This document shows positions 1 through 9,066 of a stretch of DNA of 64,000 nucleotides, in pieces. Source of the DNA: Pseudomonas fulva 12-X (GTDB lineage: Bacteria; Pseudomonadota; Gammaproteobacteria; Pseudomonadales; Pseudomonadaceae); NCBI RefSeq assembly GCF_000213805.1, contig NC_015556.1, positions 1,364,001 through 1,428,000 of the forward strand, written 5' to 3'. The notes beneath the pieces were generated by a model that was given only the letters and a program-made list of their open reading frames with translations, made no database searches and was not told the DNA's origin. The translations under genes and the position numbers were made by a program. Within the stretch, counting starts at the first letter, position 1. Each line of letters begins with the position of its first letter.

Positions 1-1
1 G

Positions 2-535
2 CATGGGCTGGCCTCGCAGCTGAACGGCGCGCTGACCATCCAGAGCGCGCCGGGGCTGGGAACCAGCGTCGAGCTATGGTTGCCGCGCAGCCTCGCCGAG
101 CCGGCCACGGCGCTACGCATCGTCGAAGCCGCCGAGCCACGGCTGACCCGCGGCACCGCGTTGTTGGTCGATGACGAAGAACTGGTGCGCGCCAGCACCT
201 CGTACATGCTGGTCGAGCTGGGTTATCGGGTGATCGAGGCCAGCTCCGGTGAGGAGGCCATGCAGCGGGTGGCCAGCGGCGAGCCTTTTGATCTGCTGGT
301 TACCGACCATCTGATGCCAGGCATCAACGGCACCGATCTGGCCCGCCTGGTGCGCGCCTCACGGCCTGGCATCGGCATTCTGCTGGTGTCCGGCTATGCC
401 GAACGCGAAGGCCTCGATCCCGAACTGCCGCGGCTCACCAAGCCGTTTCGCAAGAGTGAGCTGGCGGCGAGCCTGGCCCAGATGCGTGGCGAATCATGGG
501 CTGAGGCGCCCGAGGCGCAGGCTGTGGCGCCCTAA
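2..535 (+). CDS. Hybrid sensor histidine kinase/response regulator, C-terminal part
   Basis: The gene enters from the left edge in frame 2, so only its C-terminus is visible. The first codons read HGLASQLNGALTIQS followed by GLGTSVELWLP, which is the G2 box and last strand of a histidine-kinase ATPase domain. A linker then leads into a complete receiver domain: VDDEE acidic pair, phospho-acceptor Asp in TDHLMPG, the conserved Ser of LLVSGY, and the Lys of LTKPF. This arrangement is typical of hybrid kinases that pass phosphate to their own receiver. Partner and stimulus cannot be inferred because the sensor part is missing. Stop is TAA at 533-535. Confidence 0.88.
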   Translation, partial: HGLASQLNGALTIQSAPGLGTSVELWLPRSLAEPATALRIVEAAEPRLTRGTALLVDDEELVRASTSYMLVELGYRVIEASSGEEAMQRVASGEPFDLLVTDHLMPGINGTDLARLVRASRPGIGILLVSGYAEREGLDPELPRLTKPFRKSELAASLAQMRGESWAEAPEAQAVAP

Positions 536-564
536 GCCAACTGTCCCGAGCGCGAAGGCGATCG

Positions 565-1662
565 TCAGGCCGGTCTGTCCCGCTCTTCCGGCCTTGGCGC
601 TGCTGGCGTCGTCAGGCGGATGATCTGTTTGGCGAAGAATGCTCCGGTGAGGATTACGCCGAACAATCTCAGCGTCTGCATGGCCAGGACCAGGCCGACG
701 TCGGAATGGGTTTCCGCCGCGATGATCGCCATTGCATCGAGCCCGCCGGGGCTGGTCGCCAGGTACATCGACAGGAAATCCGTTCCGGTCAGCGCGGCGA
801 GCAGCCCGGCGAGCCCGGCGCAGAGCATGATCAGCACCAGGGCGCCGATGATCATCGATGGCAGGCGCCGCCACACGTAGCGCAGGGTTTCGCGATCGAA
901 GCGCAAACCGATGTAGCAGCCGATGGCTCCGTAGCCGAAGGCCAGCAGCTCGCTGGGCAGGGTGATGGTCAGAAGGCCGCTCAACTGCAGTGCTGCGCCC
1001 AGGAGCAGCGGCACCAGTAGCGCCCCGGCAGGAAGCAACGCACCGGCCGCGACGCCGACCACAATCACGCCAATGCCAAGTGCCAGATCCGCGGGGTTCA
1101 TCACCGGCGCGTTGGCGATGGCCTGGCTCATACCGGTGGTTGCGCCCAGCAGATGGCTGACCAGCGCACCGACCATCACCACGCACACCACCCGCACGTA
1201 CTGCATGGTGGCCACCAAGCGCGAGTCGGCGCCGTAGTCCTCGGCCATGGCAACCATTGCCGATGCTGCGCCCGGCGCCGTTCCCCAGGCCGCGGTATTG
1301 CCGGGAATGCCGCCGAATCGCACGGTGCCCAGGCCCACCAGCGCACTCAGGCAGACCGTCACTATCGTCGCCAGCAGCATGATGTGCCACGAGCTCGCCA
1401 GCGACACCAGCACCGACCAGGTCATGGTGTGGGCGACCAGCAAACCCACGCAGCCCTGGCCGAACCTGAAGACGTTCCTGTGCAGGCGCAGCCCCGCACC
1501 GCACACGCCGAACACGATGGCCACCAACATGGGCCCCAGAAACAGGCCTGCCGGCACCTCGACGGCATGCAAGGCTTGCCCGGCAACCGCGGCGCAGAGG
1601 CTCAGAGCGAGCCAGCGCAGTGCCCGGGCGGACCATGTAAGAGGGGGATTGGGCGCTGACAT
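565..1662 (-). CDS. AbrB-family (COG3180) integral membrane protein
   Basis: About 365 residues, mostly hydrophobic, with two related halves of multiple membrane spans, as in the AbrB/YgjV-like family often labelled ammonia monooxygenase regulator. Conserved stretches include WGTAPGAASAMVAMAEDYGAD in the first half and the similar YLATSPGGLDAMAIIAAE in the second, the family's paired PGG/PGA motifs. Substrate is not known for the family; a transport role is usual inference. I chose the ATG at 1662 because AGGA lies six bases upstream; in-frame GTG at 1680 and ATG at 1668 lack a good site. Transcribed divergently from the LysR gene at 1773, its likely regulator. Confidence 0.8.
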   Translation of the reverse strand: MSAPNPPLTWSARALRWLALSLCAAVAGQALHAVEVPAGLFLGPMLVAIVFGVCGAGLRLHRNVFRFGQGCVGLLVAHTMTWSVLVSLASSWHIMLLATIVTVCLSALVGLGTVRFGGIPGNTAAWGTAPGAASAMVAMAEDYGADSRLVATMQYVRVVCVVMVGALVSHLLGATTGMSQAIANAPVMNPADLALGIGVIVVGVAAGALLPAGALLVPLLLGAALQLSGLLTITLPSELLAFGYGAIGCYIGLRFDRETLRYVWRRLPSMIIGALVLIMLCAGLAGLLAALTGTDFLSMYLATSPGGLDAMAIIAAETHSDVGLVLAMQTLRLFGVILTGAFFAKQIIRLTTPAAPRPEERDRPA

Positions 1663-1772
1663 GGGCATCCTGTAAATCACGCGCGTGAGCGCTTTGCTGC
1701 AAATTATCGACAGGCCAATTCATCACGTCTATTTTCTAATTTTTCTTCAACGATAACTTTTGTGAATGAATT

Positions 1773-2675
1773 ATGGATCTGCGTGACCTTGGTTATTTCG
1801 AAACCATCGCCGAAATTGGCCATCTGGGCCGGGCTGCCGACAAGCTCAACCGCAGCCAGCCGGCCCTGACCAAGAGCATCCAGCGGCTCGAGGAATCCCT
1901 TGGCGCGCGGTTGTTTCAGCGTGACGGGCGGGGCATCAAGCTGACCGAAGTAGGTGAGCTCCTGCTGATCAGAAGCAAGCAGCTGCAGATGAGCGTTGGC
2001 GAGACGCAGCGCGAGGTGCGCGACCTGGCCAACGGTCTGATCGGCAACGTGCGCCTGGGGTGCGCAGCCAGCATGGCCGAATACCTGCTGCCGCAGTTGG
2101 CGGCGTCGCTGCTGGAGCGCGCGCCCGAGGTGCGGCTCAGCCTGTCGATCGCCCAGGACGACGTGTTGAAGAGTTCGCTGAGATCCGCGCAGCTGGATGC
2201 GATCATCAGCCCGCTACATGCCGAGGATCCGCAGTTCCTCACCTATCCGATCCTGCAGGACGAAGCGGTGGTGGTGGCCAGCGTCGATCATCCGATTTTC
2301 GCCGCGCCCTACGGCCTTGCCGATCTGACCCGCTACCGCTGGATATTGCCGTCGCCGGCGGTTTCTTCTCGGCGTTGGGTGGACAACGTATTCGCCGCCC
2401 ACAAGTTGGCCGCGCCCGTGGTGCAGATCGAGACCAACACCATTTCCATGCTTCCCAGGCTGATTGCCCGCACCAACCTGCTGAGCTTTCTGGCCAGGGA
2501 AACACTGCAGTTCAGCCAGGGCATGAACCGGCTGCGCGAAGTGCAGTTGCCGGAAACGACCATGCAGCGAACCGTGGCGGTGACCGTCAGAGCGGAAGGC
2601 TATCTGCCGTCCGCGGCGGCCACCCTGGTTTCGATGCTGCGTGAGAACGGGCGCCAGTTCTTCAGCGGTGACTGA
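1773..2675 (+). CDS. LysR-family transcriptional regulator
   Basis: 300 residues, normal LysR length. The N-terminal winged helix-turn-helix is clear: RDLGYFETIAEIGHLGRAADKLNRSQPALTKSIQRLEE, followed by the LGARLFQRDGRG wing. The rest matches the periplasmic-binding-like effector domain. It is divergent from the AbrB-family gene, with 110 bp between start codons, the usual position of a LysR regulator and its target. No strong ribosome site precedes the ATG. Effector unknown. Confidence 0.88.
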   Translation: MDLRDLGYFETIAEIGHLGRAADKLNRSQPALTKSIQRLEESLGARLFQRDGRGIKLTEVGELLLIRSKQLQMSVGETQREVRDLANGLIGNVRLGCAASMAEYLLPQLAASLLERAPEVRLSLSIAQDDVLKSSLRSAQLDAIISPLHAEDPQFLTYPILQDEAVVVASVDHPIFAAPYGLADLTRYRWILPSPAVSSRRWVDNVFAAHKLAAPVVQIETNTISMLPRLIARTNLLSFLARETLQFSQGMNRLREVQLPETTMQRTVAVTVRAEGYLPSAAATLVSMLRENGRQFFSGD

Positions 2676-2765
2676 GCTGCAGTCGAGCAGGCAGGCGTCG
2701 TTGCCCAGGTCTTTTGATCGCCGCTATCCGCTGCTCGAATAAGAATTTTCAGCTAGCGCTTGACG

Positions 2766-2787
2766 AGGTAGAACGATCGTTCTACCT
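2766..2787. promoter_or_regulatory. Perfect 22-bp palindrome, likely TetR autoregulatory operator
   Basis: The core GTAGAACGATCGTTCTAC is perfectly symmetric about 2776/2777 and pairing extends to 2766 and 2787. It ends 8 bp before the ATG of the TetR gene at 2795, so it overlaps the 5' leader. Related TAGAnCGATCGnTCTA sequences are known operators of NemR-like TetR repressors. Binding by the adjacent TetR protein is inference. Confidence 0.75.
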
Positions 2788-2794
2788 TAAGGCC

Positions 2795-3364
2795 ATGAAC
2801 AAGACGACGACCGATACCCGCGAAAAGATTCTGGCCACCGCCGAGCAGCTCATCTATCAGAACGGCATCCATGCCACCGGCATGGACCTTCTGGTGAGAA
2901 CCTCAGGCGTCGCCCGGAAGAGTATTTACCGCTACTTCGTGACCAAGGACGAAGTGGCCGAAGCCGCGCTGAAAGCCCGCGATATCCGCTGGATGTACTG
3001 GTTCAGAACCGAGTGCGACAAGGCGGATACACCGCAGGCGCGCATCCTGAGCATGTTCACCGTGCTCAAGGGCTGGTTCGAGTCCGAGGGCTTCTGCGGT
3101 TGTGCGTTCATCAACACGGCGGGGGAGGTGGGCGATCCGGATGACCCCATCCGGCAACTCGCCAAGCTGCATAAACAGAAGCTGCTGGATTACACGCTCG
3201 AGTTGACCGAGCAATTGAATATCGAGCAACCGCAGGCATTGGCCAAGCAGTTGCTGGTATTGATCGAGGGCGCAATCACCATGGCACGTGTAATGGGTGA
3301 TTACAGCGCCGCCGACAGCGCAAGGGACGTTGCGCAGCTGTTGTTAAAACAGGCCTCGCCCTGA
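2795..3364 (+). CDS. TetR/AcrR-family transcriptional regulator
   Basis: 189 residues from the ATG at 2795. The N-terminal HTH is visible: TREKILATAEQLIYQNGIHATGMDLLVRTSGVARKSIYRYFVTKDEV. The C-terminal domain contains two Cys in the GFCGCAFINTAGE segment, a position where NemR-type members sense electrophiles through Cys; this function is inferred. An in-frame extension to 2714 would run through the operator palindrome, so the downstream ATG is preferred. It precedes the DUF1348 gene by 60 bp in the same direction, a common TetR-target arrangement. Confidence 0.87.
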   Translation: MNKTTTDTREKILATAEQLIYQNGIHATGMDLLVRTSGVARKSIYRYFVTKDEVAEAALKARDIRWMYWFRTECDKADTPQARILSMFTVLKGWFESEGFCGCAFINTAGEVGDPDDPIRQLAKLHKQKLLDYTLELTEQLNIEQPQALAKQLLVLIEGAITMARVMGDYSAADSARDVAQLLLKQASP

Positions 3365-3424
3365 CGGCCTGAGCTTCAAAAACGCTACCCCGACCGCTCT
3401 ATCCACTTGCCTGGAGGCACTACC

Positions 3425-3901
3425 ATGTCTGATGCCCAAACTCGCCCGCCACTTCCTCCTTTCACCCGCGAAACCGCCATCGAGAAAGTACGACTCGCCG
3501 AAGATGGCTGGAACAGCCGCGACGCCGAAAAAGTCTCGCTCGCCTACACGCTGGACACCAAATGGCGTAACCGCGCCGAGTTCGCGACCAACCGCGAAGA
3601 AGCCAAGGGCTTTCTCACCCGCAAATGGAAGAAGGAGCTGGATTACCGCCTGATCAAGGAGCTGTGGGCCTTCACCGATAACCGCATCGCCGTGCGCTAC
3701 GCCTACGAATGGCACGACGACTCGGGTAACTGGTTCCGCTCCTATGGCAACGAAAACTGGGAGTTCGAGGCCGATGGCCTGATGCACCGCCGTTTCGCCT
3801 GCATCAATGACATGCCCATCAAGGAAAGCGAGCGAAAGTTCCATTGGCCGCTGGGTCGCCGCCCGGATGATCACCCTGGCCTGACCGAGCTGGGCTTGTA
3901 A
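3425..3901 (+). CDS. DUF1348 family protein, NTF2-like fold
   Basis: 158 residues, the full length of the family (nuclear transport factor 2-like superfamily). Recognisable segments are [40 protein letters not shown] and the C-terminal [18 protein letters not shown]. The function of DUF1348 proteins is not established; the fold is used by small enzymes and binding proteins. GGAG about 9 bp before the ATG at 3425 decides the start over an upstream in-frame TTG. It probably forms a unit with the TetR gene upstream and is followed by a terminator. Confidence 0.85.
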   Translation: MSDAQTRPPLPPFTRETAIEKVRLAEDGWNSRDAEKVSLAYTLDTKWRNRAEFATNREEAKGFLTRKWKKELDYRLIKELWAFTDNRIAVRYAYEWHDDSGNWFRSYGNENWEFEADGLMHRRFACINDMPIKESERKFHWPLGRRPDDHPGLTELGL

Positions 3902-3924
3902 GCCTCGGCCTGTCGGATGGAAAG

Positions 3925-3961
3925 AGCCCTCAACGGCAGTACCGATTGGGGGGCTTTTTTA
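3925..3961 (+). terminator. Rho-independent terminator-like hairpin
   Basis: AGCCC at 3925-3929 pairs with GGGCT at 3951-3955, extended by weaker pairs, and a run of six T follows (3955-3960). It lies 24 bp after the DUF1348 stop and before the convergent SDR gene. The stem is short and the loop long, so efficiency is uncertain. Confidence 0.55.
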
Positions 3962-4013
3962 TAGCTGCGAATTGCACGGTAATTCGTTCCGCTGCGAAAG
4001 TGGCCTGCCAGGC

Positions 4014-4718
4014 TCAGACGCTGCGGGTGACTCCACCATCGACCTTTATGTTCTGCCCGGTGATGTAAGCCGCACCGGCGCTTGCCAGAAACGCGACGGT
4101 GGCAGCCACCTCATCGCTGGTGCCGTAGCGCTGGAGTGGTACACCCTGGCGCCGCTCTTCGGTGGCCGGAAGGCTGTCGATCCAGCCAGGCAGCACGTTG
4201 TTGATGCGAATGTTGTCCTTGGCATAGGTATCGGCGAATACCTTGCTGAACGAGGCGAGGCCTGCTCGGAACACTGCCGAAGTTGGGAACAGGTCGCTGG
4301 GCTCGAACGTCCAGGCCGAGGAAATATTGATGATCACCCCGTCTCGCTGTTTCTGCATGATCGGCGTGACCAGGCGCGCCGGGCGCACGGCATTCAGAAA
4401 GTAGGTTTCCATGCCTTGCTGCCAGTCTTCATCGGTAAGCTCCAGAATGGGCTTGCGCGGGCCGTGGCCGGCACTGTTGACCAGCACATCGATGCGACCC
4501 CATCTGGCAACCACGGCATCGACCAGGCGCTGAAGATCCTCCACCGACTGATTGCTTCCCGTCACACCGATACCGCCCAGCTCGTTGGCCAGGGCTTCGC
4601 CCTTGCCGGATGACGAAAGAATACCGACCTTGAAGCCGTCCGCCGCCAGACGCTTGGCGACGGCAGCGCCCATGCCACTGCCAGCGGCAGTGATGATCGC
4701 AACCTTTTCTTCAGGCAT
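4014..4718 (-). CDS. SDR-family protein with a non-canonical active site
   Basis: 234 residues from the ATG at 4718, which has GGGAGG upstream (an earlier in-frame start at 4763 does not). The nucleotide-binding motif TAAGSGMG (10-17), the NSAG motif (81-84) and the C-terminal ITGQNIKVDGG are those of classical short-chain dehydrogenases. Ser134 is present, but the position 13 residues later that should be the catalytic Tyr is Ser147, and the Lys four residues further is Arg151 (SAVFRAGLASF). A subgroup of annotated SDRs shares this pattern. Cofactor binding looks intact; oxidoreductase activity is uncertain. Convergent with the DUF1348 gene. Confidence 0.82.
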   Translation of the reverse strand: MPEEKVAIITAAGSGMGAAVAKRLAADGFKVGILSSSGKGEALANELGGIGVTGSNQSVEDLQRLVDAVVARWGRIDVLVNSAGHGPRKPILELTDEDWQQGMETYFLNAVRPARLVTPIMQKQRDGVIINISSAWTFEPSDLFPTSAVFRAGLASFSKVFADTYAKDNIRINNVLPGWIDSLPATEERRQGVPLQRYGTSDEVAATVAFLASAGAAYITGQNIKVDGGVTRSV

Positions 4719-5170
4719 GCTGCCTCCCAGAGGATAAAACTGCGGTAGTGCAGATACATCCACACTAGCAGCCGACCGGCTTGCGAGGGAGTTAGCCTGG
4801 CTTCGCGTAGGCAGTAGATTTGCTATCGGTAGCCTGATTCGCCACCGCCGCGATCTGCTGCTTCAGAAGACTGGCTGCGCGGCACTATACGATCGATGTC
4901 GAACCAGGCAGTGATGGTCGCGGTGTCACGTATCGAAAGCGGCACAGGTCAGTTGCCTGGAAACTGATCGTCCTGCCAGCCAAGTTGGTTAACCGCTAGC
5001 CGGAAACTCCTCCTGGCGCAGCCGGGGTGTGAAGCCTCACGCCCCGGCTCTTGCATTCTTATCCTGTCTGTCGCCCTGTTCGTAGGATTGGCTTGTGCGG
5101 GTGCCGCGCTGCGCACGCTGTGTTGTCGGCGAGGACTCGACCAGGGCAGAAGTAACCGTCTTCGCGTGTG
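4719..5170. other. Intergenic region with one strong hairpin
   Basis: About 450 bp with no credible gene. The only clear structure is an inverted repeat at 5020-5049: AGCCGGGG pairs with CCCCGGCT and the inner GTGA with TCAC, around a four-base loop. No T-run follows on either strand, so it is not a standard terminator, although it lies downstream of the chemoreceptor gene. Confidence 0.5.
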
Positions 5171-6790
5171 TCAGACCACGAAGCGAGTTACCAGCTGATT
5201 CAGCTTGATCGCCAACTGAGACATCTCACCACAAGCACTGGCTGTCTGGCTGGCGCCTGCGGCGCTCTGCGAGGCAAGGTCACGAATGCGCAGCAGGTTC
5301 TGATCCACCTCACGCGCCACATGGGATTGCTCTTCTGATGCGGTGGCAATCTGCAGGTTGCGTTCGTTGATGTGGGTGATTGCGGTGGCGATCTGATCCA
5401 GGGAGCTGCTTGCCTCCTGGGCGATGTCCAGCGACTGGTTGGCCAGGTCGCGGCTGGTGCCCATCGCCTGAACGGCGTGCTCGGAATCGGTCTGAATGGC
5501 GGCGATCATCTGCTCGATTTCCTGGGTGGACATCTGGGTGCGATGCGCCAACGCCCTGACTTCATCAGCGACCACTGCAAAGCCACGCCCCTGTTCACCA
5601 GCACGAGCCGCTTCGATTGCGGCGTTCAGGGCCAGCAGGTTGGTCTGTTCCGCGATACCGCGGATGACTTCCACGACCTTGGAAATATTCTGCGCGCGAT
5701 CCGACAGCCCCTGAATCTGCTCGCTCGTCTGTTCCACGTTGCCGCTCAGACGCTGGATCGATTTCAGCGTCTGCGACACGCGCTCCAGGCCAGCCTCGGT
5801 GAAGCCCTGGGTACGCTTGGATTCCTCAGAGGCGGACTCGGCATTGCGCGCCACTTCATCCACGGCAGCGCTCATCTCGGTGACCGCCGTCGCGGCCTGA
5901 TTGACCTCGTCATTCTGAGCGACCATGCCGCGGCTGGAGGCCTCTGTGACCGCCGTCATTTCCTCGGCGGCGGAAGCCAGCTGAGTAGAAGAGTCGGAGA
6001 TCTCCACGATGGTATGGCGCAGGTTCTGCTGCATCTGCGCCAGCGCCTTGAGCAGCCTGCCTGCCTCGTCGGTGCCACTTACGTGCACGTCCCTGGACAG
6101 GTTGCTGCCGGCGATTCGCTCTGCCACGGACAACGCATCGTTGATCGGAGCGGTAATGCTTCTCACCAGCAGGGCGGCAAGCGCAATGGTCAACAGCACC
6201 ACGGCGACGACTATGCCGATAGTAAGCGCCAGCCCCGACGAATAAATTTCAGCCGCGTTCTGACCGGCTTGCGCCGCACCCTCGTTGTTGAAGTCGGTGA
6301 GTGCCTTGATCTGCTCTTCCATCTTGTTGGTGAGCGGGCGGATACCCGAGCTGACGAGGCTGACTGCAGCGGGAATGTCGCCGGCCCTCAGCATGGGTTC
6401 GAGCAGGTCCAGCTGCTTGGCATAGGCCTCGGCGCTGCTTTTCACGGCGCTGAATAGCGTGCGCTCGGTGTCGCTGGCTATCAGCGGTTCGTAATTTGCG
6501 ACGGCATCGGTCAGGGCCTTGCGATACCCGGGGAAGCTATCGATGGTGCGCTTGAGGCTTTGAGGATCGGCCAGGCCACGCTGGGTTTCCAGCCTCAGGC
6601 GAAGGGTCGCCGCGTTCATGACCCCAGTCTGGCGGACGCTGGCCATCCAGTTCTGCTCAACATCTATTTCGATATCGCGCAGCTTGCCCATCTGCAGCAC
6701 GGCGACCACACCGAGCACGAATACGAGCCCCACGATCAGCGCGAAGAAGAGGGCGGCGCGAGGCGCCAGGTTGAGATTTCTAAGGCTCAT
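5171..6790 (-). CDS. Methyl-accepting chemotaxis protein
   Basis: 539 residues, standard size for a membrane chemoreceptor. One membrane segment near residues 11-31, a periplasmic four-helix-bundle-type ligand domain, a second membrane segment around 187-212 ([20 protein letters not shown]), a HAMP domain, then the cytoplasmic signalling hairpin. The hairpin tip is unmistakable: [20 protein letters not shown] followed by [18 protein letters not shown]. It couples to CheA/CheW to control flagellar rotation. The protein ends LVTRFVV, with no C-terminal pentapeptide for CheR docking. Ligand unknown. Stands alone, with 199 bp before the next gene. Confidence 0.95.
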   Translation of the reverse strand: MSLRNLNLAPRAALFFALIVGLVFVLGVVAVLQMGKLRDIEIDVEQNWMASVRQTGVMNAATLRLRLETQRGLADPQSLKRTIDSFPGYRKALTDAVANYEPLIASDTERTLFSAVKSSAEAYAKQLDLLEPMLRAGDIPAAVSLVSSGIRPLTNKMEEQIKALTDFNNEGAAQAGQNAAEIYSSGLALTIGIVVAVVLLTIALAALLVRSITAPINDALSVAERIAGSNLSRDVHVSGTDEAGRLLKALAQMQQNLRHTIVEISDSSTQLASAAEEMTAVTEASSRGMVAQNDEVNQAATAVTEMSAAVDEVARNAESASEESKRTQGFTEAGLERVSQTLKSIQRLSGNVEQTSEQIQGLSDRAQNISKVVEVIRGIAEQTNLLALNAAIEAARAGEQGRGFAVVADEVRALAHRTQMSTQEIEQMIAAIQTDSEHAVQAMGTSRDLANQSLDIAQEASSSLDQIATAITHINERNLQIATASEEQSHVAREVDQNLLRIRDLASQSAAGASQTASACGEMSQLAIKLNQLVTRFVV

Positions 6791-6989
6791 GGGAAAGATT
6801 CCGGGCGTTGAAGGTGGATGACCTGAGTGAGCTATCGACCTTGCCCAGGGAATATTTAAATATCAGCGTGCGTTTCCGACGGGCTGCTAGGTCACTCGCT
6901 AGAAGCTGGATAGCTCGTCCGGCCGGAACATCTTTTTAGTGTTTCAGTAGCTGGTCGAGTGCGTCGGACTTGCCATGGATGGTGAGCGA

Positions 6990-8069
6990 TCAACCAACGT
7001 AGCGTTGACTTGATTGAGCCTGTTTTAGATGTCGTATCAGATGGGGAAGGATGTATTCTGCATCGGGGCCTACACCTCGAAGCGTGGCTGACGCGAAGTT
7101 ACGTTGTCGAGGCAAGCCAACGAAGAACAGTCCCGGTAGCGTCTGAGCCACCCCATTTTTCTGCAGTAGGCGCCCATGCTGATCTCGTACTGGCAGGTTA
7201 TCTAGAAAGGAAATGTTCGGCTGAAAACCGGTAGCGAAGATCAGGCTGTCGACGGTTTCGTAATGATCGTCTGCCCATATGACCCCATCTGAGGTAAGGC
7301 GGGTAAACATAGGCTTGCGCTGCAGCAAGCCAGACCTTATCGCCCGACGATATTTGCCCTGATCAAGCACAGGGGTTCCTTGATCAGTCAGCCAGCGCGT
7401 TTTCCCAAAACCGGTCCATTTCAACCATGTATGAAAGTCGACTCCCAGCATCCGCTGAGGGAAAAAGCGTATTTTTTCTCTTGTCGCCAAGGTGGTCACC
7501 GCAACGTTCGCAAGCTCGTAAGCGATCTGAACGGCCGAGTTGGCTGCTCCGATCACTACAACTCGTTCGCCATGGAAAGGGTATGTACTGCGATACTGAG
7601 CGCTGTGAATTACGCGTCCTTCAAACATGCCAAGGCCTGGGATGTCCGGGACGTACGGTCTGTTGAACCCGCCAGAAGCGACAACCACCGACTTCGCGCA
7701 AAGGCTCTCGCCGTTAGCAGTTTGTACTTCGAATCCTTGAGGGTGGGTTCGTACATGCGCCACTCGCGCGCCTTGGCGGATCGGCAGTCGGAAATGTTCT
7801 GCGTACCCCTCAAGGTATGCCACCACCTGGTCTCTGGTCGGATAGTTTTTTTGCGGGCCAGGGAAAGGTTGCCCTGGAAGAGCAGAGTACTCAGCTGGTG
7901 AAAAGAGCTGCAGGCTTTCGTAGTAATTTCGCCAGTTTCCGCCTGGTGCACCTTGTTCATCGATGATCAAGAATCTCAGGGCATGCTGCTGTAGCAACCG
8001 TCCGGCAGCAAGGCCTGCCTGGCCTGCGCCAATGATGATCGCATCGAGTTGCGGTTTTTTAATGTTCAT
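6990..8069 (-). CDS. arsO: ArsO-like flavin-dependent monooxygenase
   Basis: 359 residues from the ATG at 8069 (ATG at 8087 is possible). The FAD-binding Rossmann motif is IIGAGQAGLAAG near residues 12-23, the NAD(P)H-binding motif is VVIGAANSAVQ (GAANSA in place of the usual GGGNSA), and the ATGF motif is present near the end. These mark group B flavin monooxygenases. The pairing with arsR and the facing ars operon support ArsO, a family found in many ars operons whose reaction is not firmly established. Base composition is clearly lower in GC than flanking genes, suggesting separate acquisition. Confidence 0.75.
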   Translation of the reverse strand: MNIKKPQLDAIIIGAGQAGLAAGRLLQQHALRFLIIDEQGAPGGNWRNYYESLQLFSPAEYSALPGQPFPGPQKNYPTRDQVVAYLEGYAEHFRLPIRQGARVAHVRTHPQGFEVQTANGESLCAKSVVVASGGFNRPYVPDIPGLGMFEGRVIHSAQYRSTYPFHGERVVVIGAANSAVQIAYELANVAVTTLATREKIRFFPQRMLGVDFHTWLKWTGFGKTRWLTDQGTPVLDQGKYRRAIRSGLLQRKPMFTRLTSDGVIWADDHYETVDSLIFATGFQPNISFLDNLPVRDQHGRLLQKNGVAQTLPGLFFVGLPRQRNFASATLRGVGPDAEYILPHLIRHLKQAQSSQRYVG

Positions 8070-8111
8070 ATATGCGTACCTGTACACATAATGGCTTGAG
8101 CAAAATGGCCC

Positions 8112-8453
8112 TTAACTTGGGCAGCAGTGCGGCGCAATTTTCTTGATGTGATCAAGGATGGACTCAAGCCGAGTGATGATTGCAGAACCATTCACTTCGT
8201 AGAAAACTTGGCGGCCGCTCTTGGCTGCCCGAACGATGTCAGCCTCCAGCAGTATCTGCAGATGTCGTGAAACCACCGAGCGTTCTTGGGGGAGCCCTGC
8301 AGAGATTTCGCTCACGTCCGCGCGGCCCAACAGCATGACTCGCTTTAAAACGGCTATTCGCGACGGCTCGCACAGAGCTTTGAAGAATGCACTATCGAGC
8401 GAGGCGACGGCAGCCTCGATGGCTTGGGTTCGGGAAGTGGCGGCTGTTTTCAT
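8112..8453 (-). CDS. ArsR/SmtB-family repressor without the ELCVCEL site
   Basis: 113 residues from the ATG at 8453; an upstream extension to 8582 would run across the promoter and operator and is rejected. The winged HTH is clear: KALCEPSRIAVLKRVMLLGR, then SVVSRHLQILLEADIVRAAKSGRQVFYEV. The usual As(III) site ELCVCEL is absent, replaced by RADVSEIS. Cys is instead found at residue 28 and as a pair at 110-111 in the C-terminal HCCPS, so metalloid sensing probably uses another geometry. It lies upstream of arsO on the same strand and diverges from the second arsR. Confidence 0.85.
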   Translation of the reverse strand: MKTAATSRTQAIEAAVASLDSAFFKALCEPSRIAVLKRVMLLGRADVSEISAGLPQERSVVSRHLQILLEADIVRAAKSGRQVFYEVNGSAIITRLESILDHIKKIAPHCCPS

Positions 8454-8468
8454 GGTTGTGAATATATG

Positions 8469-8484
8469 TGTGCAAGTATGCACA
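8469..8484. promoter_or_regulatory. Inverted repeat, candidate operator for the minus-strand arsR
   Basis: TGTGCA-AGTA-TGCACA, six-base arms with a four-base spacer, lying 15 bp upstream of the minus-strand arsR start at 8453. ArsR proteins bind imperfect 12-2-12-type or shorter dyads near their own promoters. Assignment to a particular ArsR is inference. Confidence 0.5.
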
Positions 8485-8620
8485 TGTAAAGGAGTGCCTA
8501 TTAACAAGCAGCGGTAGGTCAGGCTTGGATGCGGTCGTTGTGGCGCACTCATATGCATCTCATGATGCCGCGATCTCTTCAATATTTAGGGCGCACTAGC
8601 TAAGGGTTGGCTATATATGT

Positions 8621-8636
8621 GAATATCCGCATATTC
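8621..8636. promoter_or_regulatory. Inverted repeat, candidate operator for the plus-strand arsR
   Basis: GAATAT-CCGC-ATATTC, six-base arms with a four-base spacer, centred about 33 bp upstream of the ATG at 8662. Surrounding sequence is AT-rich and resembles a promoter. It has the same spacer length as the dyad at 8469-8484 but a different sequence, suggesting that the two ArsR proteins recognise different sites. Confidence 0.5.
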
Positions 8637-8661
8637 GATTTTCCATGTATGTATATTTGCC

Positions 8662-9009
8662 ATGCTGACTCCACCCGAAGCCTTCAAATGTTTGGCAGAC
8701 GAGACCAGGGCTCGCGCAACCCTGTTGATTGCCGAGCATGGCGAGCTTTGCGTCTGTGAGTTGATGTGTGCGCTGCAGGACAATCAGTCCAAGATCAGCC
8801 GCCATTTGGCCCAGCTGCGAACAGCCGGTTTGCTGCTGGATCGTCGGCAGGGGCAGTGGGTGTATTACCGGCTCAATTCCGACCTTCCTGCGTGGTTCAA
8901 AGACGTGCTGCGCATTACCTGCGAAGGCAACGCGGCCTGGCTGAGCGATAGCACGTCTCGCCTGAGCAAGATGGATGGCCGCCCGCAGCGCGCCGCCAGT
9001 TGCTGCTGA
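8662..9009 (+). CDS. arsR: Arsenic-responsive repressor ArsR
   Basis: 115 residues. The classical trivalent-arsenic site ELCVCEL is present with Cys30 and Cys32, in the recognition-helix region, plus Cys36; DNA-binding residues follow in DNQSKISRHLAQLRTAGLLLDRRQGQWVYYRL. A Cys pair ends the protein. It is the first gene of arsR-arsC-arsH-arsN1-arsB and should repress that operon until As(III) binds. No clear Shine-Dalgarno precedes the ATG. The gene differs strongly from the facing minus-strand ArsR, so the two are not a recent duplication. Confidence 0.93.
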   Translation: MLTPPEAFKCLADETRARATLLIAEHGELCVCELMCALQDNQSKISRHLAQLRTAGLLLDRRQGQWVYYRLNSDLPAWFKDVLRITCEGNAAWLSDSTSRLSKMDGRPQRAASCC

Positions 9010-9066
9010 GGCCTGCCGTTTTTTGAAACCTTCGTTGAAGCCCGCCAATGGCGGCAGGAGTCAGTA

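Noticed and set aside
8454..8582. N-terminal extension of the minus-strand ArsR
   Set aside because: It crosses the promoter and the 8469-8484 dyad, and ArsR homology starts only after the ATG at 8453.
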